This document shows positions 38,126 through 51,150 of a stretch of DNA of 64,000 bases, in pieces. The DNA is taken from assembly GCA_020726505.1 (NCBI GenBank), contig JAHLEZ010000014.1, positions 620,001 through 684,000 on the forward strand, given 5' to 3'. Both the position numbers and the translations under genes were made by a program. The DNA comes from Leptodontidium sp. MPI-SDFR-AT-0119. Lineage: Eukaryota > Ascomycota > Leotiomycetes > Helotiales > Leptodontidiaceae. Every line of letters starts with the position of its first letter. Positions within the stretch are counted from its first letter, which is position 1. The notes under the pieces were generated by a model. That model saw only the letters and a program-made list of their open reading frames with translations. It made no database searches and was not told the DNA's origin.

Positions 38126-41100
38126 ATGTCGGAGCCAGGTGAAGGGTTAGTATATCCGTTCCATGCCCCCCAGTCGAGCTCCCCTCGAGTCTATCCGTCG
38201 CAGCAGCTTTGTCCTGTCCCGGTGTTTGCTCAAAGAGAATCTGGCCCCTGGGACCTACCTTCGCTGACAATGACGGTACTTAGTCACAAACGCAGCAAGT
38301 CGTCTGCACTTTCTCTGCTGCGACGCAAAGACGGGAAAGAGGATGAGAACTCCGAGGACGGGACTTCGTCACATTTGCCCAGCAAAAGCCCTTCGTCGAC
38401 TTCACTCGCACATCACAATTCGCAACGACACCACGCCCAGAAGCAATCAACAGGTACTGCGGGGTTGATGCGATCAATCTCCAACGTCCAGACCCCAAGA
38501 ACCATGCCAACACAACCCCCACCACAAGAGAAGACGGTGTCTATCGAATCATCTGTCAGGAAGTTCCGTATATTTGAGGCGCTACGAAATGGTGATACTG
38601 CGGCGATTGCAAAGGCGATTCGGGAATCAGATGGCACGCGCATGAGCACTTCCAGTGCAACTGGCTCGGGCTCGTCTGGTCTAGAAGATACAACTATACT
38701 ACACCTAGCGATACAATGCGCTGAGCTTCCTGTTGTGGAGTATGTCCTGTCAGATGGAGCTGGAACAATCGACATCAATGCTCGGGACAAAGAAGGAAAC
38801 ACTGCGTTACATCTAGCTGCGTCGCAGGGGAGAGGACAGATTGTGCGGCTTCTACTTGACCAGAATGGCATCAATGACTCCATAGCGAATTACCAAGGTC
38901 GATTACCCCTCGATATGGCGCGGACACCGGATATTTTCCAACAGCTACAACTTTCACGATCCATATTCGTTGATGGCAAGATAAGACAGGTGCAGGCTTT
39001 GGTTGCGCAGGGGGACTACAAGAGACTGGGAGAAGTTTTGGAGGAGCCAAGGGTGAAGATGGTGTTGGATATCAATGGAGGAGAGTTCGCATCTGATATT
39101 GGGATCGTCCAGGCTGGAGGTACATTATTGCATGAGGCTGCAAAGAAGAAGAACACGGAACTCATACAAGTGTTGCTCCTTCACGGAGCTGACCCATTTC
39201 GTCGCGATCGGAAGGGAAAGCTCCCACAGGATGTCACAAAGGACGATACTACTAGAGCTATGCTGAAGCGCTCGCCAGCAGCAGTAGCTGCCCAACGAGG
39301 CATTCAGGAGAAGGCCGTCCTTGGAAATGCATCTCAACATGGAGGTTCTGGGTCTTCACCGGGAGATACACTTGCTGGGAAAGACGGTCGCGAGATGAAA
39401 GGATACTTGAAGAAGTGGACCAATTATCGCAAGGGTTACCAGCTTCGATGGTTCGTGCTGGAGGATGGTGTCATGAGCTACTACAAGCATCAAGACGACT
39501 CTGGGTCAGCTTGCCGTGGAGCTATCAACATGAAGATAGCTAGACTGAATATGGATCCAACCGAAAAGACGAAATTCGATATCATTGGAAAGTCATCCGT
39601 CAAGTACCATCTGAAGGCAAACCACGAAGTTGAAGCTAAGAGATGGTTCTGGGCTCTCAACAATTCCATCCAATGGACCAAGGATCAGGCCAAGGAGGAA
39701 GAGAAGCAAAAGCAGAGAAGCGCAGAACTGCTCCGACAAGCAAAAGCTGAACACTCTGGGTCTGGCTCAGGGAGAGAAGCGTCCACGACTGAGCTCACAA
39801 GCGATACCTTGAGTGTTGCCGATACTCGAAGAAACAGTACGCAGACCAATCGGCTGATCCCACAAACCAGTGCTGGCAAGCTCGGAGGTCACAAGGTTGC
39901 CTTCACAAGTGGTACAAGTGTGGCAGACGACGATGAAGCCACCAATTACGGATCGTACGAACCCAGTTATATGGGTGAAATTGGCAAGATTCCGAGTAAC
40001 ATCGGACCAAGTGGGGATGATGGCGATGACGAAGATGAGTACGGTGAAGGCTCCAGCGACCGAGAAACTCCAGCAAGCAAAGATGCTTTCGAGATTACTG
40101 CTCAGTCTGCGAAGTTGCAACTGGACATGATGGGACAGGTCAATGCTGCACTCCTAGCCGAGCAAATCAAGAACCCGAACCTGCCCATCTCGGACCCTGT
40201 CGCTATGCAAGCTTGTCAAACTTACGACTCCTCGATTCGGAATTTGAAGGGTCTAGTGGGAGATCTTTTGAAGATTTCCAAGGACAGGGATGCTTACTGG
40301 CAATATCGACTTGATCGTGAAGCTGACATGCGACGTATGTGGGAGGATAGCATGGCGCAGGTTGCTCGTGAGCAAGAGGTCCTCGAAGCGAGAGTCGGGG
40401 AGTCAGAGGAGAAGCGGAAGTTGACCAAGCGAGCTCTTCGCGAAGTTATCGAGTCTGGCAGCGTTGCAGTTACAAGCAGACCTGAGAGCAGAGGGGAGCC
40501 GTTGAAGGGAGATGAGTTTGCCGACGCTCTCGACGAGGTTCCTCTTGACAAGGAAGGCAAGGCTTTGAGACGCAAGTCAACCGCTAAGAGTTCTCTGCGG
40601 CGCAAGTCGATCCTGGAAGAAGTGGGTCCGCTCTCTGATACCGACGAGGAGGAAGATGACGAGTTCTTTGATGCTGTTGATGCTGGTGAGGTGCAGGTTG
40701 CTCCGATGTTGCCACTACCCCCATCCAGCCCACCTCTGTACAATGAATCCGAGAAGGGAGATATGGCTACGGCCGGCGCCATCGACTTGAGCCCTTCCTT
40801 CAAAGGTTATGAGAATGGCATTCGTAAGAAGCTGAAGATGGACGCTGATGATCGGCCGAAGATTTCTCTCTGGGTAAGTAACCTGCATCCCACAACTTTC
40901 AGCAACTAATGAGTCGTAGAGTATTCTCAAGTCTATGATTGGCAAGGATATGACCAAGATGACCCTCCCTGTATCTTTCAACGAGCCAACTTCACTGCTA
41001 CAGCGATGTGCTGAGGACATGGAATACGCCGATCTTCTCGATATCGCCGCCGAAAGAATGGATTCCACCGAACGTATGGTTTACGTGGCCGCTTTCGCTG

Positions 41101-42089
41101 CTAGTGAGTATGCTTCAACTATCGGCCGTGTCGCTAAACCATTCAATCCTCTTTTGGGAGAGACCTTCGAATATGTCCGGCCTGACAAGAATTACCGCTT
41201 CTTCATCGAACAAGTTAGCCATCATCCACCCGTCGGAGCTGCTTGGGCCGAGTCACCTAAATGGACGTACTACGGAGAATCTGCTGTCAAGTCCAAGTTC
41301 TACGGCAAGTCTTTCGACATCAACCCACTTGGTACATGGTTCCTTAAGCTACGTGCTGTGGATGGTACGGAGCATATGTATACCTGGAAGAAGGTCACAT
41401 CTTCCGTCATTGGTATTATTACTGGATCTCCCACTGTTGACAACTACGGACCTATGGAAGTCAAGAACTGGACTACAGGCGAGACTTGTCTGATCGATTT
41501 CAAGGCTCGTGGATGGAAAGCCTCCAGTGCGTACCAGATCACCGGTCGGGTCAATGATGCCAAGGGCCAAACACGATTCAGTCTTGGTGGACGATGGAAC
41601 AACAAGATCTATGCTCGATTCACTCCGGGCTATGAGGCTGCTGTCGAAGAACCCAAGCACGGAGGCGCGATGCATCACCGAGGAAGCGTCAGTGATCCAA
41701 ACCAAGCCTTCATAGTCTGGGAAGCCAATGCCCGACCAACCGGTATCCCATTCAACCTCACCCCCTTCGTCGTAACACTCAACGATATCAACGAGCAACT
41801 CGAGCCTTGGCTTCCACCCACCGACACCAGGCTGCGACCGGATCAACGTGCCATGGAGGACGGAGAGTACGATTTCGCCGCCACGGAGAAGAACCGCGTT
41901 GAGGAGAAGCAGCGCGCCAAGAGGAGAGAGCGAGAGCAGAAGGGAGAGGAGTTCGAGCCGCACTGGTTCCATAAGTCGAAGTGTCCCATCACTGGAGAAT
42001 CTTTCTGGCAGTTCAATGGGAAGTATTGGAAGGAGAGGGAGAAGGCTGGGACTGGTGAGGCTTGGAGGATGGTAGAGGAGATTTTTTAA
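38126..42089 (+). CDS. OSH1: Oxysterol-binding protein, Osh1/Swh1 type (ankyrin-PH-FFAT-ORD)
   Basis: Lipid-transfer protein that moves sterol or PI4P between ER and Golgi/vacuole membranes at contact sites. Exons 38126-40873 and 40920-42089 (46-bp intron, GTAAGT, branch CAACTAAT) give 1305 residues, near the size of yeast Osh1. Ankyrin repeats lie at about residues 145-380 ([40 protein letters not shown]). A PH domain is at about 421-520 ([20 protein letters not shown]). An FFAT-like motif, EFFDAVD in an acidic stretch, is near residue 845 and would bind the ER protein VAP. The sterol-binding ORD starts near 922 and holds the family fingerprint EQVSHHPP near 1012. The acidic/Ser tract and a coiled region precede the FFAT. 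The start is uncertain: the CAACATGTC context supports 38126, but an in-frame ATG at 38270 lies closer to the conserved part. Confidence 0.95.
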
Positions 42090-42596
42090 GCGAAGCAAGA
42101 GTACAGAATTGAGTGGTGGTGGAGGGGTGATTGTTAGCAGCTTGCATATAAAGGGGGGATGAGGCAACACTTGTGGATGAAAGGATGGAGGGTTTGTTTT
42201 GTTTGTTTAAGCTGTACTACGTAGCGAATTGCAGTTTGTAGTGAATTCTCTTTTCCGCTTCGCGAGAAAAGCAAGCGTTGTTGATATACGACGGAGAAGC
42301 AAAGAATGGTTTAAGAATGAGAGCCCTCTGTTTTCAGTTACTCAAATAGAGAATGGCTATTCCTCTCTTAAGCGTGAGATCATTTTCCCCTTGTGATTCT
42401 GTTAGTAAACAATGATGAAAAGGGGGAGGGTGTCAAATTAGAGAAGGAAAGTAAGCCGAGGTCTTGATGCCAAGACCAATCAAACAGCGCAAACAGAAGC
42501 TCCGAATCTTCAATTTCACTTGAAGATTATCAAGCACAACCATATCCCCTCCTCAGCTATCCAATCCACAACCACCACACCACCAAAACTCCCACC
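42090..42596. other. Intergenic spacer between OSH1-like and ATP12
   Basis: About 500 bp, no gene seen. The last 70 bp before the ATP12 start are C-rich and purine-poor, as is common in fungal leaders. Confidence 0.6.
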
Positions 42597-43846
42597 ATGA
42601 AGCGTATAACGCAATCCTCCAACCTCTCCCTCTCCCTCCGCCTCTCCTCCCCTCTCTACCGCCAAACCCCCCTCCTGCAACGATGTCTCCACAGCTCTCC
42701 CCCAACACCTGCAACAGTACAACCCATCACAGCCTCAGGACCACCACCGAAAGTACCCGTCCCGAGCGCGGAACATGTTGATTCAAGAGTGGCGAGGCGG
42801 AGGAAACAGGCTGAGTTGCTGAAGAGGGGGTTGGATCTCAGGGCGATTGCTGGAGGGAGTGGAGGTGGGAGCGCGAAGACGAAGAGGTTTTGGAAGGAGG
42901 TGCATGTTAAGCATGCCGATGGTATGGTGGTCCCTTTATACACACATCAACTGAACTGGCTGGATTGTTTGGAAATGGAAGTCGTTTATTGGAATTGCAT
43001 TGCTAATACATTTGATCTCCAACAGAAGGTCTTCAAATCCACCTAGACACCCGCCCCCTCCGCCGACCATCAAAAGCCATCCTCACAATCCCACACTCCA
43101 AACCCGCTCTCGCAACAGCCATAGCACTAGAATGGGACCTCCTGACCAACGCCCAACAAGCGCTCCAACACCACCTCATCCCACTCACCTCACTCGTCTC
43201 CCGCGCGCTAGACATAGTAGACGAAGACGCCTCTCCCTCGTCCTCGGAAACCACATCCGGAGCAGGCCCGATCCGGACAGGCATAGCAAACACACTGATG
43301 CGCTACCTCGACACAGATTCCCTCCTCTGCTGGGCACCTGAAGCGGATCCCGACCCGCCTGGCTACGAGGTGCACGAGAGTCGCAAGGCGGAGGGGCTGA
43401 GGAGTATACAGAAGCGCACGGCGGTGCCGATCATCTCGTACCTGACGGAGCGGGTGTGGCCCGGCGTGGAGATCGTGGAGGTTCTCGACGAGGGGAGTAT
43501 TTTCCCCAAGAGCCAGCCGAGGATGACGAGGGATGTTATACAGGGGTGGGTTATGGGCTTACCTGCTTTTGAACTTGCGGGCTTGGAGAGGGCGGTGCTT
43601 GCTGGGAAGGGACTGCTTGGTGCGGCGAGACTGGTGGTGGAGTGGAGTGAGGAGATGGGGGAGGTGAGGGGTGGAGAGAAGGGAGGGGCTTTTGGAGTCG
43701 AGGAGGCGGCTAGAGCAGCGAGTTTGGAGGTTGATTGGCAGACGGGGATGTGGGGACAGGTGGAGGATACGCATGATGTTGAGCGTGAGGATGTTAGGAG
43801 GCAGTTGGGGAGTGTGGTGTTACTTGTTTCCGGGGAGAAGGCTTGA
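42597..43846 (+). CDS. ATP12: ATP12, mitochondrial F1-ATPase assembly chaperone
   Basis: Matrix chaperone that holds the F1 alpha subunit during assembly of ATP synthase. Exons 42597-42921 and 43026-43846 give 381 residues. The intron (GTATGG donor, CAG acceptor) rejoins the conserved core as VKHADEGLQIHLDTRPLRRP. The N-terminus is rich in Arg, Ser and Leu with no acidic residues over about 45 positions, a mitochondrial presequence. Family marks are RFWKEVHVKHAD, LDTRPLRRPSKAILTIPHSK and IALEWDLLTNAQQALQHHLI, followed by RYLDTDSLLCWAPE and a C-terminal EDV...LVSG region. Length is at the upper end for fungal Atp12 because of the Gly-rich linker near residue 85. Intact. Confidence 0.95.
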
Positions 43847-45449
43847 TGCTAGACACTTGGCTACGAGATGAAAGGAATAGAAAGGGGAGGAAACATGAAC
43901 AAGAGACCGAGCGAAGATGAAAAGTGGGAACAAGGGATGTATAGATATCAACGACGGGTTGTATAGCAGCGTTTATGTACGTATATATGTTTGTATGTAC
44001 AATTCAGTACTCGGTACGCTGAGTACTCTCCTCCGAAAGCAGAAACGTATAACAAAATACAGTCGATTACAGTCCGTACTTGATGGGTATCCCTTCTTCT
44101 TCGTTCCATCAATACGGAGCGGAGCGTCTTATCATCGTCTCCTTTCCCGTATTACAATATAGATAGACGTGCTGTGTCGATTAAGATTGAAAAAGCTGCT
44201 TTCCTCGAGATTCATTCTTTCTCCTTCACGGGGATTCGTGCCCTGCCTGGGAAAGGGAACGGGGGATCTGATAGGGTGGTGGCAGGTGTTGAGCGGTTAT
44301 TGGAGGGGCGGTGTTTTGGGATGGATTAAGTATAAAGGGAATTTCCGGGGTGTAGACTGCTGGTTCCTATTGCAGGGGAAGGGTTTGTGGTTGGGATGCA
44401 GTGAAGGGGGGTTTGGTGTGGAGTATCGGGATAGATGGTGGATTGTGGATGTGGATGTGGACGTGGAGAGGATAGTGGATAGAGAGGGAGGCTAGATGTC
44501 GAAGTGTAAAGTGTAAAGAGGGGCGGTTGTGAGGTTTGTGGACATTGCCTGGTTGGATGCCGTGCGTCCCAATGAGTGGGTGGGAAGAACGCCAATGGGG
44601 AGATGTGGAAGAAGCGAAATTACTACTGGGCGTTGCGTGGCGAGGCTTTGATGCTAAGTTGCACGATATACTCTTGTGCTATTTAAACCTAGCATTTCAG
44701 ATTAATATATTTTTATATTTGTATGCTTAAGAACATGTACGGAACTGATGAGGAGAGTTCTACGTCTGTACGATAGCGGGTGGTCGAGAATTTTGGTAAA
44801 CAAAACCTCGCTAAAGCTGTGTTGGAGGACTAAATTCACTTCATGTCTCGGGAAGGACCTGTTTGGCCTCGGAAATGTCAACGGGTCGGACTAGTAAATA
44901 TATGTATGGATAGTTTGTTATATAAGATGTGTATTTAGAAACAGCGAAGTATTTCGTATAGTGGAGTAAAGTCAAGTTATGTGGAGTGAAGAGCAATCCC
45001 AGGGCGATGATGGTACCAATCACAGCTATTTATGGGGAATGCCATGTAGCTATCTAAAGAATTTTTAGCTTCCTACAATAAATTGATATGAAGGCTCATA
45101 CAACGTGAAATCACAGTCAGCTCCTCTCCAAGCAGATCCATTCAGTGAGGTTTTAGGGGTTAAGATTGCAGGAATCTGGGTTAGTCGTTTTGTAACGGGA
45201 AAGTGCTGAAGTAGGTTATCACGTTTATAATAGCTTTTCCCGTGTTAAATGAGATATTATACGGTGCCCATCGAACAAAGAGTGCTTGACTGTGTGTAGA
45301 TTTTGTGAAGTGACATTGATGTGAATTTCCCAAGGCATCTTACTTTACTCTTCAACCATTTCCGAATACATTTGTACACAAATGCTCCCGTGTGTGAAAT
45401 TGCTAATCGATGAAAAGCTGGTGCATGTATAAGACTACTAAGATATCTT
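43847..45449. other. Spacer between convergent ATP12 and HET-NACHT genes
   Basis: About 1.6 kb, no gene recognised. A GT-rich stretch near 44400-44480 has GGATGTGGAT-type repeats. Both flanking genes end here, so it should hold two terminators. Confidence 0.55.
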
Positions 45450-48427
45450 CTACTCCTCATCGTCCAAAAACTTCCATTCGTCCCGAAGCTTGGTCTTCAA
45501 ACAAGCTAGGAAATACAACTGCTGCCATGCAGAAAGCTTCCCACCTGCATTCTCCCATACATCATCAATCATCAATTTCTGACACGCTTCATATTCTTCC
45601 GAGTTTCCGACAAAGGTCTCTTTGTGTTTATATAGATGTCTGTGCCCAAAAGTAGTGATCCCCAGAAAGTTCAGTAGTCGACTTCTGACTCGCGGCCCAA
45701 GATCATAAGTCACAACTACACTATCTTTGAAAGGCTTGATGGTATGTTTTCCTTTGACAGTTTCGGGTGGTGATACATAAACAACTCGAAGTTTTGGCGG
45801 AGATTCAAAGACAGGTCTTACTGATTGGCCTTCTCCACGTTGTCTAGCCGCGTTTGCATATTGCACAAATGCATCTACGGAGATTTCGAAGAATAAAATA
45901 CGCTCGGACCGGAGGAATTTTTGTCTAGATCTATTGCCGGCATGAATATCCCATGGGTCGGTGATCGCTTTGAATAGGCTGGTAATTTTCTCGACGTGCT
46001 CTACGACGAAAGGCTTGCTCCTCTCCGGTGAAATTCTGTCGCTTGAAAGTCTCTGCGGGATGATATACCATGAAATAAATGCTCTGGTCATTTGAAGAAC
46101 AATCTCGTCATCGTGGAAAGGGGGTGGGATTTCGTCGCGCAGCCAAGAAATGTCGCAATTCCCTAGGCTCCCAGCGACTTCTCCTTCGGCGAAATTCAAG
46201 GACTGCTTTGAAGGGACCAAACTATGTTCATTATAGAGCTGTTTCAAATTCTTCAGCATACTTGTGATTAGTAACAGCAACTTAGAAAAGTTCCTTTCTA
46301 AGTAGGCCCCAGACAGAAGCATGTTGATGCAACGAGAGATGAGGGTCGAATAGAGAATTCCGCAGCAATTCAGTTCGGAGATTCTTGACAAGCGGGCCAG
46401 CACATAATCCACTTGGTTCTGTCGGATGCAACTGTCCCAGAAGTATAACCAGGTCAACGACTGTCGGAAGAGCTTGATTGGGTGACTCAAGAATTTCTTT
46501 TCGGTTATTCCCGCATGTTCTTCCAAAGGAAAATGCGGCAAAAGGCCTTGCAGCTCGTCCAGAAAGTCGTGGCTCTTGCTTGAAAGCTCAGTATAATCTA
46601 ATATGCTATGCATCACCGCTGCCAAGTGATCACGAAATTCGTCTCGAGAATAGTTGTTGATTGGATTGGGAGCAGCTACGAGCATTTTAATTTGAGCTTG
46701 CACGATGTCATTCTGTATCGAAGCTGGGGAGGCAGTGCTTAAAACCCCAATAGCGTTCTCGCACTCTGGGCTGAGCAAGAAGTCGTACGCTGAACGATGG
46801 ACAAATGACACAATTTTCTTGTCGAATCCCATAAATATCTGATGAGAAGAACTCCATCTGGTAGGTGATCGCGATTGGGCTATCTCTTTCCTTGTTCTCT
46901 GTGATGATAATCTGAGGTTTGCGCTTTCAGCGTCCTGAGGAATGGACCAGACGAGATTCTCTGCAGAAAGGCGGCGCCGCCACCGGGCAGTATCGAGTAC
47001 ATCCAAAAGCCCTTTGCTCCTAGCAATTATCTGCTTCTCGGTTCTTGCACACTTGCTTGCAAATTCCTGGTAATTTGTCAACTCTTCTGGAACTATCGCG
47101 GCAGTCATAAGAGCCACGGATACTCTGGCACTATTCTGTCGGTTCCCTCGCATAGCTTGAATGTAAAAGGCCAAAGATTCTCGGTGAACATCTTCGACAC
47201 TAGCGAGCATCTGCATAAATAGTGCTTCCATAGCTGAGGGTGTTGATTCGACACGTTTACGAACCATCTTATCGTCGTCACCGGCCTGCAGACCTCGAAC
47301 AGCAGAGGCCGTGACAAGCGCTGCCCATAAGAACACTCCTTCGGCTTTGAATGCAATACTATGGGCCAGCCATGATCCACTGCCCGAAAAGTCGTGGCTT
47401 TCACTGTAACCATCAAGCTTCTCCTCGACGAATCGACTAATGTCGCCGAAGTTCAGATCTTGCAATCTCAATTGTTTGTAAGTGGATAAACGTGCAACGA
47501 GTTGAACATCAGGTCGGCTGGATACGCAGCATTTGACGTTATCCAGAGCTTGGAGCTTAAACACGAGATCCAAAAGCTCATCGGTATCGCCCTCAAATTC
47601 GTCAAGACCATCGAGTAAGAGGCAGAAATGTTTACCGGCAGCGGCTGCAAGTGCTGCCTTGAAAGACATTGCCAGGCTGCGCTCCGTCCACACTGGAATT
47701 CGTCCCCTCATGAGTTGAAGATTCGAAACCAATGTATCTGCTGCATTTGGAACCTCTTCTACCAGTTGATATAGTAGAGAACGCAGCATTCCAGTGACGC
47801 TTTTTTGCAGCTCGGAACCAGCGCGCCAGAAAAAGAACGACAGAATATGAACGTCATGGCCTTGACTCCATATCTTCAAGTTGCTATTGAGTCTGTAATC
47901 GTGCAGAATGTATGACATCAATGTCGATTTCCCTGAGCCCGCTTTTCCGCTTATCCAGTAAGTAGAGCTACTGCCTCGTAGCCAGTCAGGGAAGCCAGTC
48001 CGGTTTTTGGGATAAACATTCCCATCGTCGTCATCGTGCTCTTCGTGGAAAATCCATTGGAAAGTGTTCTCCCAGGGTGGTTTGACATCCTCTCTCCGAA
48101 GCGCATGCTCTGGATAGAAAATGCTCGAGAGGATGTCCTCTCGTGTCTGGCCAAAATCAAAACCTGGGAGCTCATCGTGAGTTGTCTTCAAACTAATCAC
48201 GAGGTCAGTGGAGGTTAACACTCCAATTGTTGATTAGTTTCGCATGCTTACCGTTTGCTGCTGGAAGTCTGCATAACATTTGCGGATTCCTCAATCTTCT
48301 TTTCTAGCCTTCGAAATGCCTTGTCTCCTTCGCCGTAAATCCATGTCATGGAAATATCAAAAATGCCAAGCAAGCAGTATGCTTGATCTTCTTTCCGTGT
48401 GGTGTTCCGGTTTGAAACCCATGCCAT
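45450..48427 (-). CDS. NACHT-domain NLR-like protein (3' part of a HET-NACHT gene)
   Basis: STAND-class NTPase of the kind used in fungal non-self recognition. Exons on the minus strand are 48252-48427 and 45450-48192 (59-bp intron, GTAAGC donor), giving 972 residues if translation restarts at ATG 48427. The first residues, AYCLLGIFDISMTWIYGEGD, are the conserved end of a HET-domain protein, so this is really the continuation of the frame upstream. NACHT marks: Walker A WISGKAGSGKSTLM near residue 147 of this product and Walker B LLLDGLDEFEGD near 255, then VSSRP. The C-terminal half resembles the DUF7791 region that follows NACHT in many fungal genes (VSFVHRSAYDFLL). No WD40, ankyrin or TPR repeats are visible. 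The frame is otherwise open to the stop at 45450. One in-frame TAG separates it from the HET part (see next entry and findings). Confidence 0.85.
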
Positions 48428-48430
48428 TTT

Positions 48431-49018
48431 CTAGGCAACACTGAAACCAGATAATTCCTCCCCCCGAAGAGCTTGAACGTCGATCCCGGTAATCGACTGG
48501 ACCTCAATCTCTAGAGACTTCTTATCACCCAACAACCTCCCCTCGACTGAAAAGAACTCCACAGACGCTGGAGCAACAAGTTCTTGAAGTGTCCAACCGC
48601 GCGTGAACCACCGACTTTTGCGAAAAGCAGGCTTCCAAGATTCATCTGGCAAGGGCTTTGCCGTGTCTTGATTAGCCGTGGAGACATTAGCTAGGAAGAC
48701 ATAGCATCTAGCAGCCTCCCGGTACCAACGAAACATCGAATTGATAGCCTCTGTTAGCTCTGCACTACTAGACTTGTCTATGCAGCATGTATCCACCCAG
48801 AAGTGCTTGAGTCCATGACTAGCAGCCTGCTTCTCGCAGAAGTTGATCTTCCCCCAGCCTCGTTTATGGCGTGTTTGAGCATTTGCGATGTCACTTAGTA
48901 TGACCTCTTCGCCAGGTGCTCCCCATGTATGGGAGAGAGCTGCATATGGAGGAACGGTGTCGCCAAAGAACTCCGTCAAGACCAAGTTACCCTCGTCGTC
49001 GCGATGTAGGAGCCGCAT
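48431..49018 (-). CDS. HET (heterokaryon incompatibility) domain, ends at in-frame TAG
   Basis: HET domains trigger programmed cell death on non-self fusion in fungi. The 195-residue product begins MRLLHRDDEGNLVLTEF, the usual start of such genes, and carries the block PPYAALSHTWG, then FWVDTCCIDKSSSAELTEAI, NSMFRWYREAARCYVFLANV and KSRWFTRGWTLQELVAP. It stops in FSVA followed by TAG (48431-48433). In relatives the same sequence runs on as FSVAE(R/K)M.W..., and exactly that continuation, KMAWVSNRNTTRKEDQAYC, follows in the same frame after the stop. I therefore see one HET-NACHT gene of about 1169 codons interrupted by one nonsense codon, rather than two genes. Confidence 0.87.
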   Translation of the reverse strand: MRLLHRDDEGNLVLTEFFGDTVPPYAALSHTWGAPGEEVILSDIANAQTRHKRGWGKINFCEKQAASHGLKHFWVDTCCIDKSSSAELTEAINSMFRWYREAARCYVFLANVSTANQDTAKPLPDESWKPAFRKSRWFTRGWTLQELVAPASVEFFSVEGRLLGDKKSLEIEVQSITGIDVQALRGEELSGFSVA

Positions 49019-49541
49019 GGCTGGGACAGGAGATGTGGATTTGAATGGCAGCGTGCCACGATTCCACGAAGGTCAGTGTCAAAGAAGATCTCATGATCTA
49101 GACAAGTCCTCGGATAGGTCAAACAGAATGTCGATATTGTTGATCCCCGTTGCTTTATTTGAGCACGAAATAGCTGTAAGGCTCTGGATGAGGTGTCGTT
49201 GCCTTGAATGCTTCATGCAGTACGAACTTGCGCTAGGACAAAAAGAGGCATGCTAAGCGAGCCTTGTTGTGATACCTCAACTTCGACAGCTGCGTTACTC
49301 CATTATCAAAGATGCCTTAGAAGACTACCACATATCTTCAGCTCCCAGACCCAACTGGTGTCATCATTTCCTTTCTTCGACACCCAATCTCTGCCAGACA
49401 CTTCCCACTCTCGGCTTATAATTCCATCAAGCCACACGACAAGATTATCCAAGCCTGCCGGCCCTCGCAAGGAAACACCAGCCCAGAATCGAGGGGAACT
49501 CTTTGGAATACGCACTTGGTGAGTAGAGTCCAGTACCCAAA
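49019..49541. other. Upstream region of the HET gene
   Basis: About 520 bp without a gene; it should contain the HET-NACHT promoter on the minus strand. Confidence 0.5.
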
Positions 49542-50547
49542 TCAACTTAACTTCTTGGGTGTTTCGATCCTTTCAATCAAGGCGAGAGCTCTTCTGTAGC
49601 AGTTCGAGATATCCTTTCCGCTGCCGATGTCCAGCTCTAGTGTCTCGAGGTTACACAAGAGGCCCAGGGTATCAGATGGTGTGAAGAGGAAATTCTTGTA
49701 TGATTGGAGCCAGATAGTAAGTTTTGGGCAAAGAAAGCACCGCGGGTGATCAGTTGATACAAAATAACAAATCCGATTTGGACCTCGACTTGGGACCCTT
49801 ACTCGAGCATGAGCAAAATACACACAAGACTAGAAACGTCACTTACGAGATATCAATGCTCAGATTTCTGATTAGTTTTATCTCGGACTCATAGGAAGCA
49901 GCTTTCTCAAGCGATTTGAAGCTGAATCTGAAGCTGTCGATTCTATAAATCACCGACCTGAGAGCAATATTCATTCCTTCGTTATGTATTCAGCGCTGCG
50001 ATTTTAGAGCTCTGAAAATTGCCATATTAGAGATATTCTTCCTGAACTTTCCAATTTGACTGAAATCTGACGCGAGCTGAGATTTTCCAATGTATTGCTC
50101 AAGGGCCATTTTTTGGAGCTCGAGTGGAAGACGAAGCAGATTGAACGGAACGTCAGGACCTGTAAAATTTGATTAGAGAGGCTGCTTATTCCAATTTGAC
50201 ACCGATAACTTACTGCTGATGTGCTTTGAAAAACAATTGCTGAAGATCCCCGGAGCACCACTCTTTTGTGGAAAATTACTTTTGAGAACGCTGCTACTCA
50301 AGGTCTTGTATGTCATCCATTGGTGCTTTAGAAGTCGATGTGTGAGATGCCTATCAGCAATCGAGCAAATTGCACAAACAACGGCGACCGTTAACATAAT
50401 GATGGTTAGAGGTATCCTTCCAACCATATTACCGATAGACATGAGAGTGAGGGCCAAATAAACGAAACTCACGCTCCAGGAAAGTATGGCGATACTAAAG
50501 ATTGTGTGGCAAGAAGTCCGAAGTATCAAAAGCTCAAGGGAAGGCAT
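49542..50547 (-). pseudogene. Membrane/F-box-like family member B, probably decayed
   Basis: Minus-strand pieces align in order with the gene at 51151-52366. An N-terminal exon (from ATG 50547) has hydrophobic segments (IFSIAILSWSVSFVYLALTL; IPLTIIMLTVAVVCAICS) and ends in FSKHIS at a GTAAGT donor near 50212. After the acceptor at about 50162, the next piece reads PFNLLRLPLELQKMALEQYI, an F-box-like LPxEL start. It meets a TGA near 50003 and continues as NIALRSVIYRIDSFRFSF. The last piece is NLETLELDIG...YRRALALIERIETPKKLS at 49542-49650. Relative to member A the C-terminus is missing. Function unknown; the layout suggests a membrane-anchored leucine-rich or F-box-like protein. Confidence 0.5.
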
Positions 50548-51150
50548 CGTGACAGTAATTGAATCGTTAGACTGTAATTTTTTACGGATGTAGGTTTAGA
50601 AGACCGAAGAAATTATATATGGCGTCGGACCGTCAGTCGAATTTACAATCGCTAATAATTACGGTACGGTGTAATCGCTAAGCAAGCTACCGGAGACAAG
50701 GGATTCAGCACCCTGAAATCACTTACCAGTCATGACGAGTTCATAAGACTAGAGCAAAATTTGGTCCAGACTTCTACTTAGCTTGTGTTGAGTAGTCTAT
50801 TAAGTCGCTTAACTTAGAATTAATGTTAGATTGTTGGCATAATATCGTTAGCATCCCGCTCTACCATCGGGTTACTTGGCTGGGGGAACCTGCGTCAGTG
50901 GGGAACATTACCACACTATCAAATATGTCACATCTCAGTCCTACGACACGTCATTAGCCCACACAATGAAAGATCAACAAAAATGAATATTCTTCGTGCT
51001 CATCAAAGCCATTAAACGAATTTCAACATTCAAATCTGGAGAGTGTGCTGTCAAATGACTATTATTTACGATTAACCTAGAACCACTTCTTAGGTTAGCC
51101 CAATAAATTTCTTCTTTTTTATTTACGACTAATTAGTTAGAGGCTTGGCA
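50548..51150. other. AT-rich spacer
   Basis: About 600 bp, no gene seen. Confidence 0.5.

Noticed and set aside
38126..38285. Possible first intron in the OSH1-like gene (GTGAAG donor, TTAG acceptor)
   Set aside because: Splicing there would change the frame before the conserved region, so the unspliced reading was kept.
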